A stretch of DNA of 64,000 bases. It comes from Alistipes sp. (lineage in GTDB: Bacteria; Bacteroidota; Bacteroidia; Bacteroidales; Rikenellaceae). Position numbers and translations under genes: made by a program. The first letter of the stretch is position 1. The number at the start of each line of letters is the position of its first letter. Below, piece by piece: positions 53,023 through 60,442 of the stretch. Where the stretch lies: positions 1 to 64,000 of the forward strand of contig JAFLRR010000002.1 in NCBI GenBank assembly GCA_022511345.1, written 5' to 3'. The notes beneath the pieces were generated by a model. That model was not told where the DNA came from. It made no database searches and saw only the letters and a program-made list of their open reading frames with translations.

Positions 53023-53790
53023 CTACTCTTTGGTCGTTCGTTTCGATTCGGTTATCAGAATGTTTATTTTTTCACCCAGCTCGAGCATCTCGTCGCGACT
53101 CTCTGCATCGGTCTTGAACGGGGTGCGGAACTGCAGATAGTTGCCCAGACTCTTGTTCATGTTCAGAATCGGGTTTATGCAGTAGATTGTGATGAAGAAG
53201 TGGAACATCAGCACCACGGCTATTACCACCGCGAGCGATATGAGCACCGGCATCACCGACCTGTATGCGTTCTTCTTGAGCTGCTCGGTTCGAGGCGCGA
53301 GCGAGTTCTGGGTCGAGGTCATGAAGCTTCCTATGGCCTTCGACAGGGCCTCGTAGCCGTTGCGGTAGTCGTTGTCGTACCAGTACACGTCGACATAACC
53401 CTGCCCGGCACCTGCGCCGAATACCAGAAAGTCGTCCGTGAGCATGCGCAGCTCGGCCACTGCATACGACAGCGAGTCGAGCGCCTCGGGCACTATCGCC
53501 TCGCGGCGGGCCTCCTCCAGAGTCTGCTCTATGCGCACCATGCTTGCGCGGCACAGCGAGTCGTAGTCCGTACGTCCGAGCACGGCCAGATGTATGAACG
53601 AACGGTTCTGCTCATCGGCGGCGTCTATCATTGCCCGCGCCAGCTCTATGTTGCGGCTGTTAGCCTTCAGAATCTCCTCGGTGTCGTTGCTCAAGTGGCT
53701 GAGCTCGAAGAACGAAATCATTCCCGAGAAGAAGAGCAGGGCCGCGATGCTGGTGAACCCCACCGTTATCCTTTTGCGAATTCCGGTCAT
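53023..53790 (-). CDS. Four-helix-bundle sensor-like membrane protein without output domain
   Basis: 255 residues from MTGIRKRITVGFTSIAALLF (the longer frame from 54057 overlaps the rpmE2 promoter). Two membrane helices (about 8-30 and 178-200) flank a ~145-residue periplasmic helical domain like the MCP four-helix bundle (FFELSHLSNDTEEILKANSR). A short cytoplasmic tail (INPILNMNKSLGNYL) resembles a HAMP segment, but no kinase, cyclase or methyl-accepting region follows. It precedes trkH by 3 bp; the pair suggests it may sense a signal for the transporter, which is inference. It has its own -7 box. Confidence 0.65.
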   Translation of the reverse strand: MTGIRKRITVGFTSIAALLFFSGMISFFELSHLSNDTEEILKANSRNIELARAMIDAADEQNRSFIHLAVLGRTDYDSLCRASMVRIEQTLEEARREAIVPEALDSLSYAVAELRMLTDDFLVFGAGAGQGYVDVYWYDNDYRNGYEALSKAIGSFMTSTQNSLAPRTEQLKKNAYRSVMPVLISLAVVIAVVLMFHFFITIYCINPILNMNKSLGNYLQFRTPFKTDAESRDEMLELGEKINILITESKRTTKE

Positions 53791-53816
53791 AAAACTCTTT
53801 TGTTCCAATCTGCCAA

Positions 53817-53824
53817 CAAAGATA
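53817..53824 (-). promoter_or_regulatory. -7 box for the sensor-trkH-SPOR operon
   Basis: TATCTTTG on the minus strand is an exact match, about 27 bases upstream of the ATG at 53790. Confidence 0.7.
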
Positions 53825-53994
53825 GCGAAAAGAAACGAGAAAATCGCGCGCGCGACCATTAAAGTTGCCCGCACCGGCTTCGGACCGTCCCGGCAGCCGC
53901 TCCTCGGAGCCCGCACGCAGCCCGTGCAGCCGCTCTTGTGAGAAAATTTTTGAAAAAATTGCGCCGACCCGGTTGCCCGTTGATGTATTTTTAC

Positions 53995-54002
53995 TATCTT
54001 TG
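53995..54002 (+). promoter_or_regulatory. -7 box for rpmE2
   Basis: TATCTTTG is an exact consensus match, about 38 bases before the rpmE2 ATG. Confidence 0.75.
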
Positions 54003-54039
54003 TCCCCGCAAATGACAATTTTTTAACAAAACAAACGAG

Positions 54040-54306
54040 ATGAAAAAAGGTATTCACCCTGAAAATTATCGTTTAGTGGCATTCAAGGATATGTCGAATG
54101 ACCACGTGTTTTTGTGCAGGTCCGCCGTTTCGACAAAAGAAACCATCGAAGTGAACGGCGAAACCTATCCCGTGTATAAGATGGAAATTTCCAACACCTC
54201 TCACCCGTTCTACACCGGTAAGATGAAGTTGGTAGACACCGCTGGTCGCGTCGATAAGTTTATGAGCCGTTACGCAAAACGCTACGATAAGAAGAACGCG
54301 AAATAA
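54040..54306 (+). CDS. rpmE2: 50S ribosomal protein L31 type B
   Basis: 88 residues. MKKGIHPENYRLVAFKDMSN is the type B N-terminus, with SNTSHPFYTGKMKLVDTAGRV split over the core. It lacks the CxxC zinc motifs of type A, so it is a zinc-independent L31. It is monocistronic, with an exact -7 box and a strong terminator. It marks the right end of the core region before the AT-rich second island. Confidence 0.97.
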   Translation: MKKGIHPENYRLVAFKDMSNDHVFLCRSAVSTKETIEVNGETYPVYKMEISNTSHPFYTGKMKLVDTAGRVDKFMSRYAKRYDKKNAK

Positions 54307-54333
54307 TCGAGATTGTTCCGCTTTCGCAAACCG

Positions 54334-54363
54334 AACCCTGCCATCCGGCAGGGTTTTCTTTTT
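54334..54363 (+). terminator. Terminator of rpmE2
   Basis: AACCCTGCC (54334-54342) pairs with GGCAGGGTT (54347-54355) around a 4-nt loop, followed by a TTCTTTTTC run. Confidence 0.92.
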
Positions 54364-54567
54364 CCCGGCCGCACTCCCGCAGCCCAAATCCCTTTCCCGC
54401 AATCCTCTGCTCAACCGCCAGAATCGACCTCCCGACTGCCGGCAATCAGTCTCCAGTAATCCTCCGCCCGAATCCGTACAGACAATTCACCGCCCGAGAC
54501 TATCTTCCTGAGCGGAGTTTTTAGTACTTTTATACGGCGATTTGTCTATTTGCTTTTGAAAATAGTT

Positions 54568-54575
54568 ATATTTGT
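54568..54575 (+). promoter_or_regulatory. -7 box for the GIY-YIG gene
   Basis: TATATTTG, an exact match, lies about 30 bases before the ATG at 54605. Confidence 0.7.
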
Positions 54576-54604
54576 AAATCGCAAACATGTAAATTATTGC
54601 CGTT

Positions 54605-55258
54605 ATGAAAGAGGCTGGTTTCGTTTATATTCTGACTAACCCGAGCTTTAAGGAGGATTGGGTTAAAATAGGCAAGAGTGCACGACCTGTCAATATTCGC
54701 TCCAAAGAGCTTGATAATACAGCCGTGCCGTTGCCTTTCGAGATATACGCAACTCTAAAAACTGTGAAATACGAGCAGGTCGAGAAGCTGATACATAAGA
54801 CTATCGACCGTCTGACCGATTTGCGCATCCGTCAAAACCGTGAGTTTTTTAATGTTCCGCCGGCCAAAGCGCTCGACATTTTGAAAGACATCTCGACAAC
54901 TCTGGACGATGCTGAAATAGATGAGGTTTATTTGGGCGAAGGACGCAAGCGCAAAGATAAAGACGATAAGAATAGTGAGCCATCATCTAAAAAAGCGCGA
55001 CCTCCGTTCAGATTCAGCATGGTTGATATTCCGATAGGGTCTACGATTGTTTTCGTGCCCACTGGGCTGCAGGTGAGAGTCGCCGATGATGACAAAGTCG
55101 AATATGAAGGTCGTCTATATAAGCTTTCGCCTTTTGTCGGAAGTTTCATGCCGGAGGACAAACGCAATGCTTCCGGCGCATATCAAGGTGCAAAATATTT
55201 TACATACAACGGTAAAATTCTCGATCATCTTCGTACGGAGAAAGAGGAGCTGAAATGA
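54605..55258 (+). CDS. GIY-YIG nuclease family protein with DUF4357-like C-terminus
   Basis: 217 residues. The N-terminal ~95 residues show a T5orf172/GIY-YIG-type nuclease: GFVYILTNPSFKEDWVKIGK (the strand-turn-strand with Y-I-L and KIGKS), a basic helix, and REFFNVPPAKALDIL with the C-terminal Glu/Asn-like pattern. A charged linker (KDKDDKNSEPSSKKARPP) leads to a C-terminal domain (GSTIVFVPTGLQVRVADDDK, LYKLSPFVGSFM, KYFTYNGKIL) matching DUF4357. Combinations like this occur in restriction and phage-defence loci. It has its own promoter and lies beside a type I system. Confidence 0.75.
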   Translation: MKEAGFVYILTNPSFKEDWVKIGKSARPVNIRSKELDNTAVPLPFEIYATLKTVKYEQVEKLIHKTIDRLTDLRIRQNREFFNVPPAKALDILKDISTTLDDAEIDEVYLGEGRKRKDKDDKNSEPSSKKARPPFRFSMVDIPIGSTIVFVPTGLQVRVADDDKVEYEGRLYKLSPFVGSFMPEDKRNASGAYQGAKYFTYNGKILDHLRTEKEELK

Positions 55259-55275
55259 TTTGAGTCTATAATATA

Positions 55276-56058
55276 TTACGCAATTTCCGTTGATGTTTTT
55301 TTATTTGCGAACATTGCAATCCCTTCATTATTCCCGAGGTTGCAATTGTTGTTTATCTCTTCCAGTGCCGTTGCTTCATCGATGATACCCTCGAGCTCTT
55401 TAACAAAGTTATGTCCGGTTTTTAATATAGCCAGAAAGCAATAAGCGTGTTCTGTTTTAGCCCGATTCAACAATGCCTGTTCCAAAGGACTTAACACCCA
55501 ATGTTCCTCTGATACTTCTCGTTTAAGTTCTGTTATAATATTGTTATAGAACTTAAATATGTCTATTATATTTATAGCATCACTAGCCTTTTCAGTAGCC
55601 AATATGCCGTGCAATTTCATTTTTGCGATATGATCTTTTATAGTTTGCTTTGCAATCTCGGATGATACGTCTTTTGTGAGGTTGAAAAACTCTTTGCATG
55701 ACGGAAAGTCTTTTAATGGTATAACAGTCGTAAGCATTGAGTTTATATTAGCCAATATGCCATCGCTGCTGATCTTTCCTATTTGCAGTAATTCAATATT
55801 ATCGGAGTCTTTATAGTAATATAAATGCCGTTTATATTTTTCTATTGCCCACATATCAGGCATAAAGCACTCTTCAAGTAGGCGTAGCGTCTTATTACAG
55901 TATGATTTGCATAATGCCTTGTTTTGTCTGATATCGGCTGCGTATCGATTTTTATAACTCACAATCTCATCTATACGCCGACTTATGTCTTCTACGCTTG
56001 TTTTTATTATGAAAAGTCCATGATCATCTGCCATATTTGCTGTCATGTGATTATCCAT
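55276..56058 (-). CDS. Unknown protein in the defence island
   Basis: 260 residues, not recognised. It is predominantly helical with alternating charged runs (ISRRIDEIVSYKNRYAADIR, NKALCKSYCNKTLRLLEECF, VSEEHWVLSPLEQALLNRAK), no signal peptide and no membrane helix. It is very AT-rich and on the strand opposite its neighbours, a pattern typical of recently acquired cargo. It converges with the GIY-YIG gene (17-bp gap) and diverges from hsdM. Confidence 0.55.
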   Translation of the reverse strand: MDNHMTANMADDHGLFIIKTSVEDISRRIDEIVSYKNRYAADIRQNKALCKSYCNKTLRLLEECFMPDMWAIEKYKRHLYYYKDSDNIELLQIGKISSDGILANINSMLTTVIPLKDFPSCKEFFNLTKDVSSEIAKQTIKDHIAKMKLHGILATEKASDAINIIDIFKFYNNIITELKREVSEEHWVLSPLEQALLNRAKTEHAYCFLAILKTGHNFVKELEGIIDEATALEEINNNCNLGNNEGIAMFANKKTSTEIA

Positions 56059-56167
56059 TATCGTTTATTAAATGTCATAAAAGTACAAAAAATACGAATA
56101 TAGTCAAGTTAAGTTTAATAGATTAAATTGTAAACATCGCTGATTTTTTAGATGTTTGAAACACTTG

Positions 56168-56300
56168 TTATATCTTCGACAGCCACTGCGCAAATTCTTT
56201 GTTTTGTTCTATCTCTCGGCAATCGCTGGCTGTCGAAAGATGCCCGATAAAGCATTCGCTGAGCTCCTTGTCGAACACAAAGAGTAGATTTTTTTCTTAT
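56168..56300 (-). pseudogene. Possible gene remnant upstream of hsdM
   Basis: On the minus strand a frame ending at TAA (56168-56170) reads LLFVFDKELSECFIGHL, then DCREIEQNKEFAQWLSKI. It looks like the C-terminal end of a real protein by composition and lack of bias. There is no start upstream, because the AT-rich hsdM promoter region interrupts it. It may be a leftover of a gene broken by insertion of the hsd operon. Too short to identify. Confidence 0.3.
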
Positions 56301-56305
56301 CTTTA
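56298..56305 (+). promoter_or_regulatory. -7 box for the hsd operon
   Basis: TATCTTTA, one base from TAnnTTTG, about 18 bases upstream of the chosen hsdM ATG at 56323. It makes the ATG at 56305 unusable. Confidence 0.55.
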
Positions 56306-56322
56306 TGCCAAATTTAGCTATT

Positions 56323-57834
56323 ATGAAAAGAGTAAATACGGCAGACATCGGCTTTGAGGACAAGATTTGGAAGGCGGCGGACAAGATGCGCGGCAATATC
56401 GACGCATCGGAGTATAAGTCTGTCGTACTGGGGCTTATCTTTTTGAAATATATTTCCGACAAGTTCGAGGACAAATACGCACAACTCGTGGCCGACGGCG
56501 AGGGTTTCGAGGAGGACCGCGACGAATATACGGCTGACAATATATTCTATGTTCCCGCCGAGGCGCGATGGAGTGTAATTGCTGCGCAGGCGCATACTCC
56601 CGACATCGGTACCGCCATCGACAATGCTATGCGTACTATCGAGCGCGAGAACAAACGACTGAAAGATATTCTGCCCAAGAACTTTGCCCGTCCCGAACTT
56701 GACAAACGGCGTCTGGGTGATGTGGTCGACCTTTTTACGAATATAAAGATGCACGAACACGGTGACTCGAAAGATATTTTGGGCCGAGCCTATGAATACT
56801 GTCTCTCGAAGTTCGCTGAGGCAGAGGGCAAACTCGCGGGCGAATTCTACACTCCGGCGTGTGTCGTCAAGACGCTTGTCAATGTGCTGCAACCTTATCA
56901 CGGGCGCGTCTACGATCCTTGCTGCGGTTCGGGCGGAATGTTCGTGCAGTCGGCGAAGTTTATCGAACAGCACGCGGGACATATCAACGATATCTCGGTC
57001 TATGGTCAGGACTCCAATCCTACGACGTGGAAGATGGCGCATATGAACCTTGCTATTCGCGGCATCGAGGCGAATTTGGGCCAGTATAACGCAGATACTT
57101 TTTTCAGCGACTGCCACCCGACGCTTAAAGCCGACTTCGTTATGGCTAACCCGCCCTTCAATTTGAGCGACTGGGGCGCTGACAGACTGGCCGATGATGT
57201 GCGGTGGAAATATGGCACGCCGCCAGACGGAAATGCCAACTTTGCGTGGATTCAGCATATTATCCACCACCTCGCGCCGACGGGTCGTGCGGGCGTAGTG
57301 CTGGCCAACGGGTCGCTGTCGAGCCAGAGCGGCGGTGAGGGTGAGATTCGCCGACGGATTGTCGAGGCCGATTTGGTCGATTGCATTGTGGCTATGCCGC
57401 CGCAGTTGTTCTATACTACGCAGATTCCGGTGTCGATATGGTTTTTCAACAAGGCGAAATCGCAGAAGGGCAAGACATTGTTTATCGACGCGCGAAATAT
57501 GGGTACGATGGTTACCCGCAAGCTGCGCGAACTGACTGACGGCGCAGGCGGCGATATCGAACGTATTGCAGAGACCTACAAAGCGTACTGCGCAGGTACT
57601 TTGCAGGACGAGAAGGGATTTTGCGCCGTGGTGGATTTGGAGCGTATTGCTTCGCAGGATTTTATCCTCACGCCCGGACGCTATGTCGGCATTGCCGAGC
57701 AGACGGAGGACGCGGAGCCGTTCGACGAGAAGATGTCGCGGCTTACGGGCGAGTTGTCTGCGCTGTTCGAGCAGTCGCACACCCTCGAATCGGAAATCAA
57801 AAAGCAGTTGGAAAGTATTGGGTATAAATTGTAA
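56323..57834 (+). CDS. hsdM: Type I restriction-modification system methyltransferase subunit
   Basis: 503 residues from MKRVNTADIGFEDKIWKAAD. The N-terminal HsdM domain is followed by the Rossmann methyltransferase fold with AGEFYTPACVVKTLVNVL, VYDPCCGSGGMFVQSAKFI (motif I, DPxxGSGG) and FVMANPPFNLSDWGAD (motif IV, NPPF). It methylates adenine in the bipartite site specified by HsdS. Its TAA overlaps the start of the next gene by one base (TAATG), linking it to an unusual membrane protein rather than directly to hsdS. Confidence 0.97.
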   Translation: MKRVNTADIGFEDKIWKAADKMRGNIDASEYKSVVLGLIFLKYISDKFEDKYAQLVADGEGFEEDRDEYTADNIFYVPAEARWSVIAAQAHTPDIGTAIDNAMRTIERENKRLKDILPKNFARPELDKRRLGDVVDLFTNIKMHEHGDSKDILGRAYEYCLSKFAEAEGKLAGEFYTPACVVKTLVNVLQPYHGRVYDPCCGSGGMFVQSAKFIEQHAGHINDISVYGQDSNPTTWKMAHMNLAIRGIEANLGQYNADTFFSDCHPTLKADFVMANPPFNLSDWGADRLADDVRWKYGTPPDGNANFAWIQHIIHHLAPTGRAGVVLANGSLSSQSGGEGEIRRRIVEADLVDCIVAMPPQLFYTTQIPVSIWFFNKAKSQKGKTLFIDARNMGTMVTRKLRELTDGAGGDIERIAETYKAYCAGTLQDEKGFCAVVDLERIASQDFILTPGRYVGIAEQTEDAEPFDEKMSRLTGELSALFEQSHTLESEIKKQLESIGYKL

Positions 57835-58562
57835 TGAATATGTGTGTATTTATGAATAACTTGATAGCACATTTCAAAGACCTTAGTTTATCAGACTGGG
57901 GTAATATATTTACTATTATTTTAGGTGTAACTTCTGTATTTACGGCCATAGTAACGGCATATATACTAATAAAACAGTATAAAGTGCAGAAAACTCAATT
58001 TAGAATAGAACAGCAACCAATATTTCATATTGAGAAAAACGACAAGGGAACAATATTAAAAATAAGTAATAATGGATATACAATGGGTGAAACTGCGAAT
58101 GTGAGTTTGTCAACAATTATGTGTATTAAAATATCCGTTAAGCGGAGATTTAGGATTCCTATTAGTTATTGCTTATGTATTCCTATTAAATATTATATAT
58201 GGACACACTATACCCAGAAACTTGAAGGAGAATTGGCCGTCTATGAAACGGTATTATTGCACAAAGACCTATTAGTGCAGAAAGGGCAAAAGATAAAAAA
58301 GATTTTAGCTGATAAATTCGGGAACGGGAATGTTGAATTATTTAATGCTGATTTAATACATATATCATACAAAGATGTACTATTTAAGAATAAAAATATT
58401 TTTTATTTAGAACAACAAAAAATAAATAAGCGGCAATATAATAACTACAAAAATTCCGCAGAGAAATTCAGTCATGAGCCTCTTGATTTATATCATTTGG
58501 ATATGCAACAAATAGCGAGCACTGTTATAGAAACAAAAAACACTTGTATTTTTAAATTATGA
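57834..58562 (+). CDS. Membrane-anchored protein inside the hsd operon (first)
   Basis: 242 residues. One N-terminal membrane helix (NIFTIILGVTSVFTAIVTAYILI, about 24-46) is followed by a cytoplasmic region with a beta-rich centre (PIFHIEKNDKGTILKISNNG) and a Lys/Asn-rich, helical end. Not recognised. It is very AT-rich (low-GC codon use) compared with hsdM and hsdR. The start overlaps the hsdM stop by 1 bp and the end overlaps the hsdS start by 4 bp (ATGA), so it is translated with the complex. It is a cargo gene that may tether or regulate the restriction enzyme. Confidence 0.6.
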   Translation: MNMCVFMNNLIAHFKDLSLSDWGNIFTIILGVTSVFTAIVTAYILIKQYKVQKTQFRIEQQPIFHIEKNDKGTILKISNNGYTMGETANVSLSTIMCIKISVKRRFRIPISYCLCIPIKYYIWTHYTQKLEGELAVYETVLLHKDLLVQKGQKIKKILADKFGNGNVELFNADLIHISYKDVLFKNKNIFYLEQQKINKRQYNNYKNSAEKFSHEPLDLYHLDMQQIASTVIETKNTCIFKL

Positions 58563-59728
58563 GCGAGTGGAAGAAATATAAATTATCCGATATCATACAA
58601 TTCAACCCTACGGAAAAGATTGTGAAGGGTGCGATTGCAAAAAAAGTGGCAATGGAGCATTTGCAACCTTTTACTCGGGAAATATCGGGATATGAATTTG
58701 CGCCGTTTGCAGGAGGAAGCAAGTTCCGTAATTGCGATACTATTATGGCTCGCATTACGCCTTGTCTTGAAAACGGAAAGACTGCCTATGTTTCTATTCT
58801 TGATAATGATGAAGTAGGATTTGGTTCTACTGAGTATATTGTTTTTCGCAATATAGACGGTGTAACGGATAGTAAATATATTTACTATTTAGTTACAAGT
58901 CCGTGGTTTAGGAATATCGCTATTAAATCAATGGTCGGTTCATCCGGACGTCAACGAGTGCAACAGTCTGTTTTAGAGGATTTGGAGATTGATTTGCCGC
59001 CGATGGAGGAGCAGAAGCGGATAGCGGGGATATTGTCGGCATTGGATGATAAGATAGAGTTGAATCGTCGCATCAACGCCAATCTCGAACTCCAAGCCCA
59101 AACACTTTTCAATCATTGGTTCGTCGAAAATACCGAAGTATTAGGCAATTTCTCTACCGGCAATTTGACCGATATTGCAAACTACCTCAATGGACTCGCC
59201 ATGCAGAAGTTCCGACCCGAAAATGATGAACAAGGAATACCTGTATTGAAAATAAAAGAACTCGGACAAGGGCAATGTGATGCGTCGAGCGATTTATGCT
59301 CACCTTCTGCCATCGGAGAGAAATACACGGTTTCAGACGGTGATATTATTTTCTCGTGGTCAGGAACACTGCTTGTCGATATATGGTGCGGTGGCATTTG
59401 TGGACTGAATCAGCATCTTTTTAAGGTTACTTCGGATAAATATCCTCAATGGTTTATCTATTTTTGGACAAAGCACCATTTGGACAAATTTATCCGAATA
59501 GCAAAGGATAAAGCTGTTACGATGGGGCATATCCGGCGAGGCGATTTAGAAGCCTCGAAGGTGATGATACCCGAAAAAACAGTTTTAGAAAAACAGAATG
59601 CAATGATAGCACCAATTTATGACGCTATTATTTCAAACCGCATTGAAAGTCACCATCTCGCCAAACTCCGCGATACCCTTTTGCTGAAACTAATGAATGG
59701 AGAAAATAAATATGGATTACGAAACTAA
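58559..59728 (+). CDS. hsdS: Type I restriction system specificity subunit
   Basis: 389 residues, typical full length. Two target-recognition domains: TRD1 (about 1-140, opening SEWKKYKLSDIIQFNPTEKI) and TRD2 (about 190-370, GNFSTGNLTDIANYLNGLAM). They are separated by the central conserved helix DLPPMEEQKRIAGILSALDD, with KIELNRRINANLELQAQTLF, and closed by a second copy at the C-terminus (AKLRDTLLLKLMNGE). The two TRDs differ, so a bipartite site is read. The start overlaps the upstream membrane-protein gene and the end overlaps the next gene by 32 bp. There is no second hsdS copy in the window. Confidence 0.93.
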   Translation: MSEWKKYKLSDIIQFNPTEKIVKGAIAKKVAMEHLQPFTREISGYEFAPFAGGSKFRNCDTIMARITPCLENGKTAYVSILDNDEVGFGSTEYIVFRNIDGVTDSKYIYYLVTSPWFRNIAIKSMVGSSGRQRVQQSVLEDLEIDLPPMEEQKRIAGILSALDDKIELNRRINANLELQAQTLFNHWFVENTEVLGNFSTGNLTDIANYLNGLAMQKFRPENDEQGIPVLKIKELGQGQCDASSDLCSPSAIGEKYTVSDGDIIFSWSGTLLVDIWCGGICGLNQHLFKVTSDKYPQWFIYFWTKHHLDKFIRIAKDKAVTMGHIRRGDLEASKVMIPEKTVLEKQNAMIAPIYDAIISNRIESHHLAKLRDTLLLKLMNGENKYGLRN

Positions 59729-60404
59729 ATTATTACTAACCCAACTTATAGATGCCGTCAACAACAAGTCCGTTGATTGGTGGCTTTTTGGTATAACTAC
59801 ATTGAGTGCATTCTTATCATTGGTAATATCATATTTGCTATGGAAGACTAATAAAAAATTTGGTGACAGGCAAAATAAGTTGATTGCGCAACAGAATCAA
59901 ATCGAACGCTTTAGAATATACCACGAACTGCATCGCGATTTGTTCAAGTTAAGCAATCTGTCAAAACTTGTTTTACCAAAGATATATGATTATTTTACCT
60001 CGACTTGGGGAAAGTTTGACATTCAGGAGATAAAATCATTTTTGAAAGAGTTCGAGGAACTAAATTCTAAATTAAGGAATGAAGAGGCTGACTATATATT
60101 GCATTTTGGCGCCAACAATATGATGAATGATGCTGTGACTATGGTTTATTATATAGAATATATATTGGCTAATGTACTCAATCGCAAATTGCCAAAGACA
60201 GCTAATCAAAATAAATTTATTGTTGCACAGAGATTTGCAAATATGGAACTTACCGAACCTGAATATATATCTTATATACATAAGATTGTTAATGACGATG
60301 AGTTTAGGCAAGAATTGGAAATCTTCGTTCAAAGAAAAAATGAATTGTTCGTTGATAAGAATAATATTATAGAACGAGTTAGAGCTGCATACAATGCAGA
60401 TTGA
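59697..60404 (+). CDS. Membrane-anchored protein inside the hsd operon (second)
   Basis: 235 residues from the ATG at 59697; the ATG at 59712 is an alternative. One N-terminal membrane helix (WLFGITTLSAFLSLVISYLL, about 28-47) is followed by a helical, coiled-coil-prone region (KFGDRQNKLIAQQNQIERFR) and a charged C-terminal part. It has no recognised domain. Topology resembles the first accessory protein (short N-terminus, one TM, cytoplasmic helical tail), but sequence similarity is not obvious. It overlaps hsdS by 32 bp and ends 38 bases before the hsdR start. AT-rich like the first one. Confidence 0.6.
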   Translation: MEKINMDYETKLLLTQLIDAVNNKSVDWWLFGITTLSAFLSLVISYLLWKTNKKFGDRQNKLIAQQNQIERFRIYHELHRDLFKLSNLSKLVLPKIYDYFTSTWGKFDIQEIKSFLKEFEELNSKLRNEEADYILHFGANNMMNDAVTMVYYIEYILANVLNRKLPKTANQNKFIVAQRFANMELTEPEYISYIHKIVNDDEFRQELEIFVQRKNELFVDKNNIIERVRAAYNAD

Positions 60405-60442
60405 TAAATAAATATTATTTTTGCAATATAAACAATAATACT

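Noticed and set aside
56314..57780. 488-codon minus-strand frame over hsdM
   Set aside because: hsdM on the plus strand has all methyltransferase motifs; the antisense frame has none.
58559..59728. Phase-variable hsdS shufflon
   Set aside because: There is only one hsdS, no partial copies and no inverted repeats around its recognition domains. The recombinase lies more than 4 kb away and is only partly in the window.
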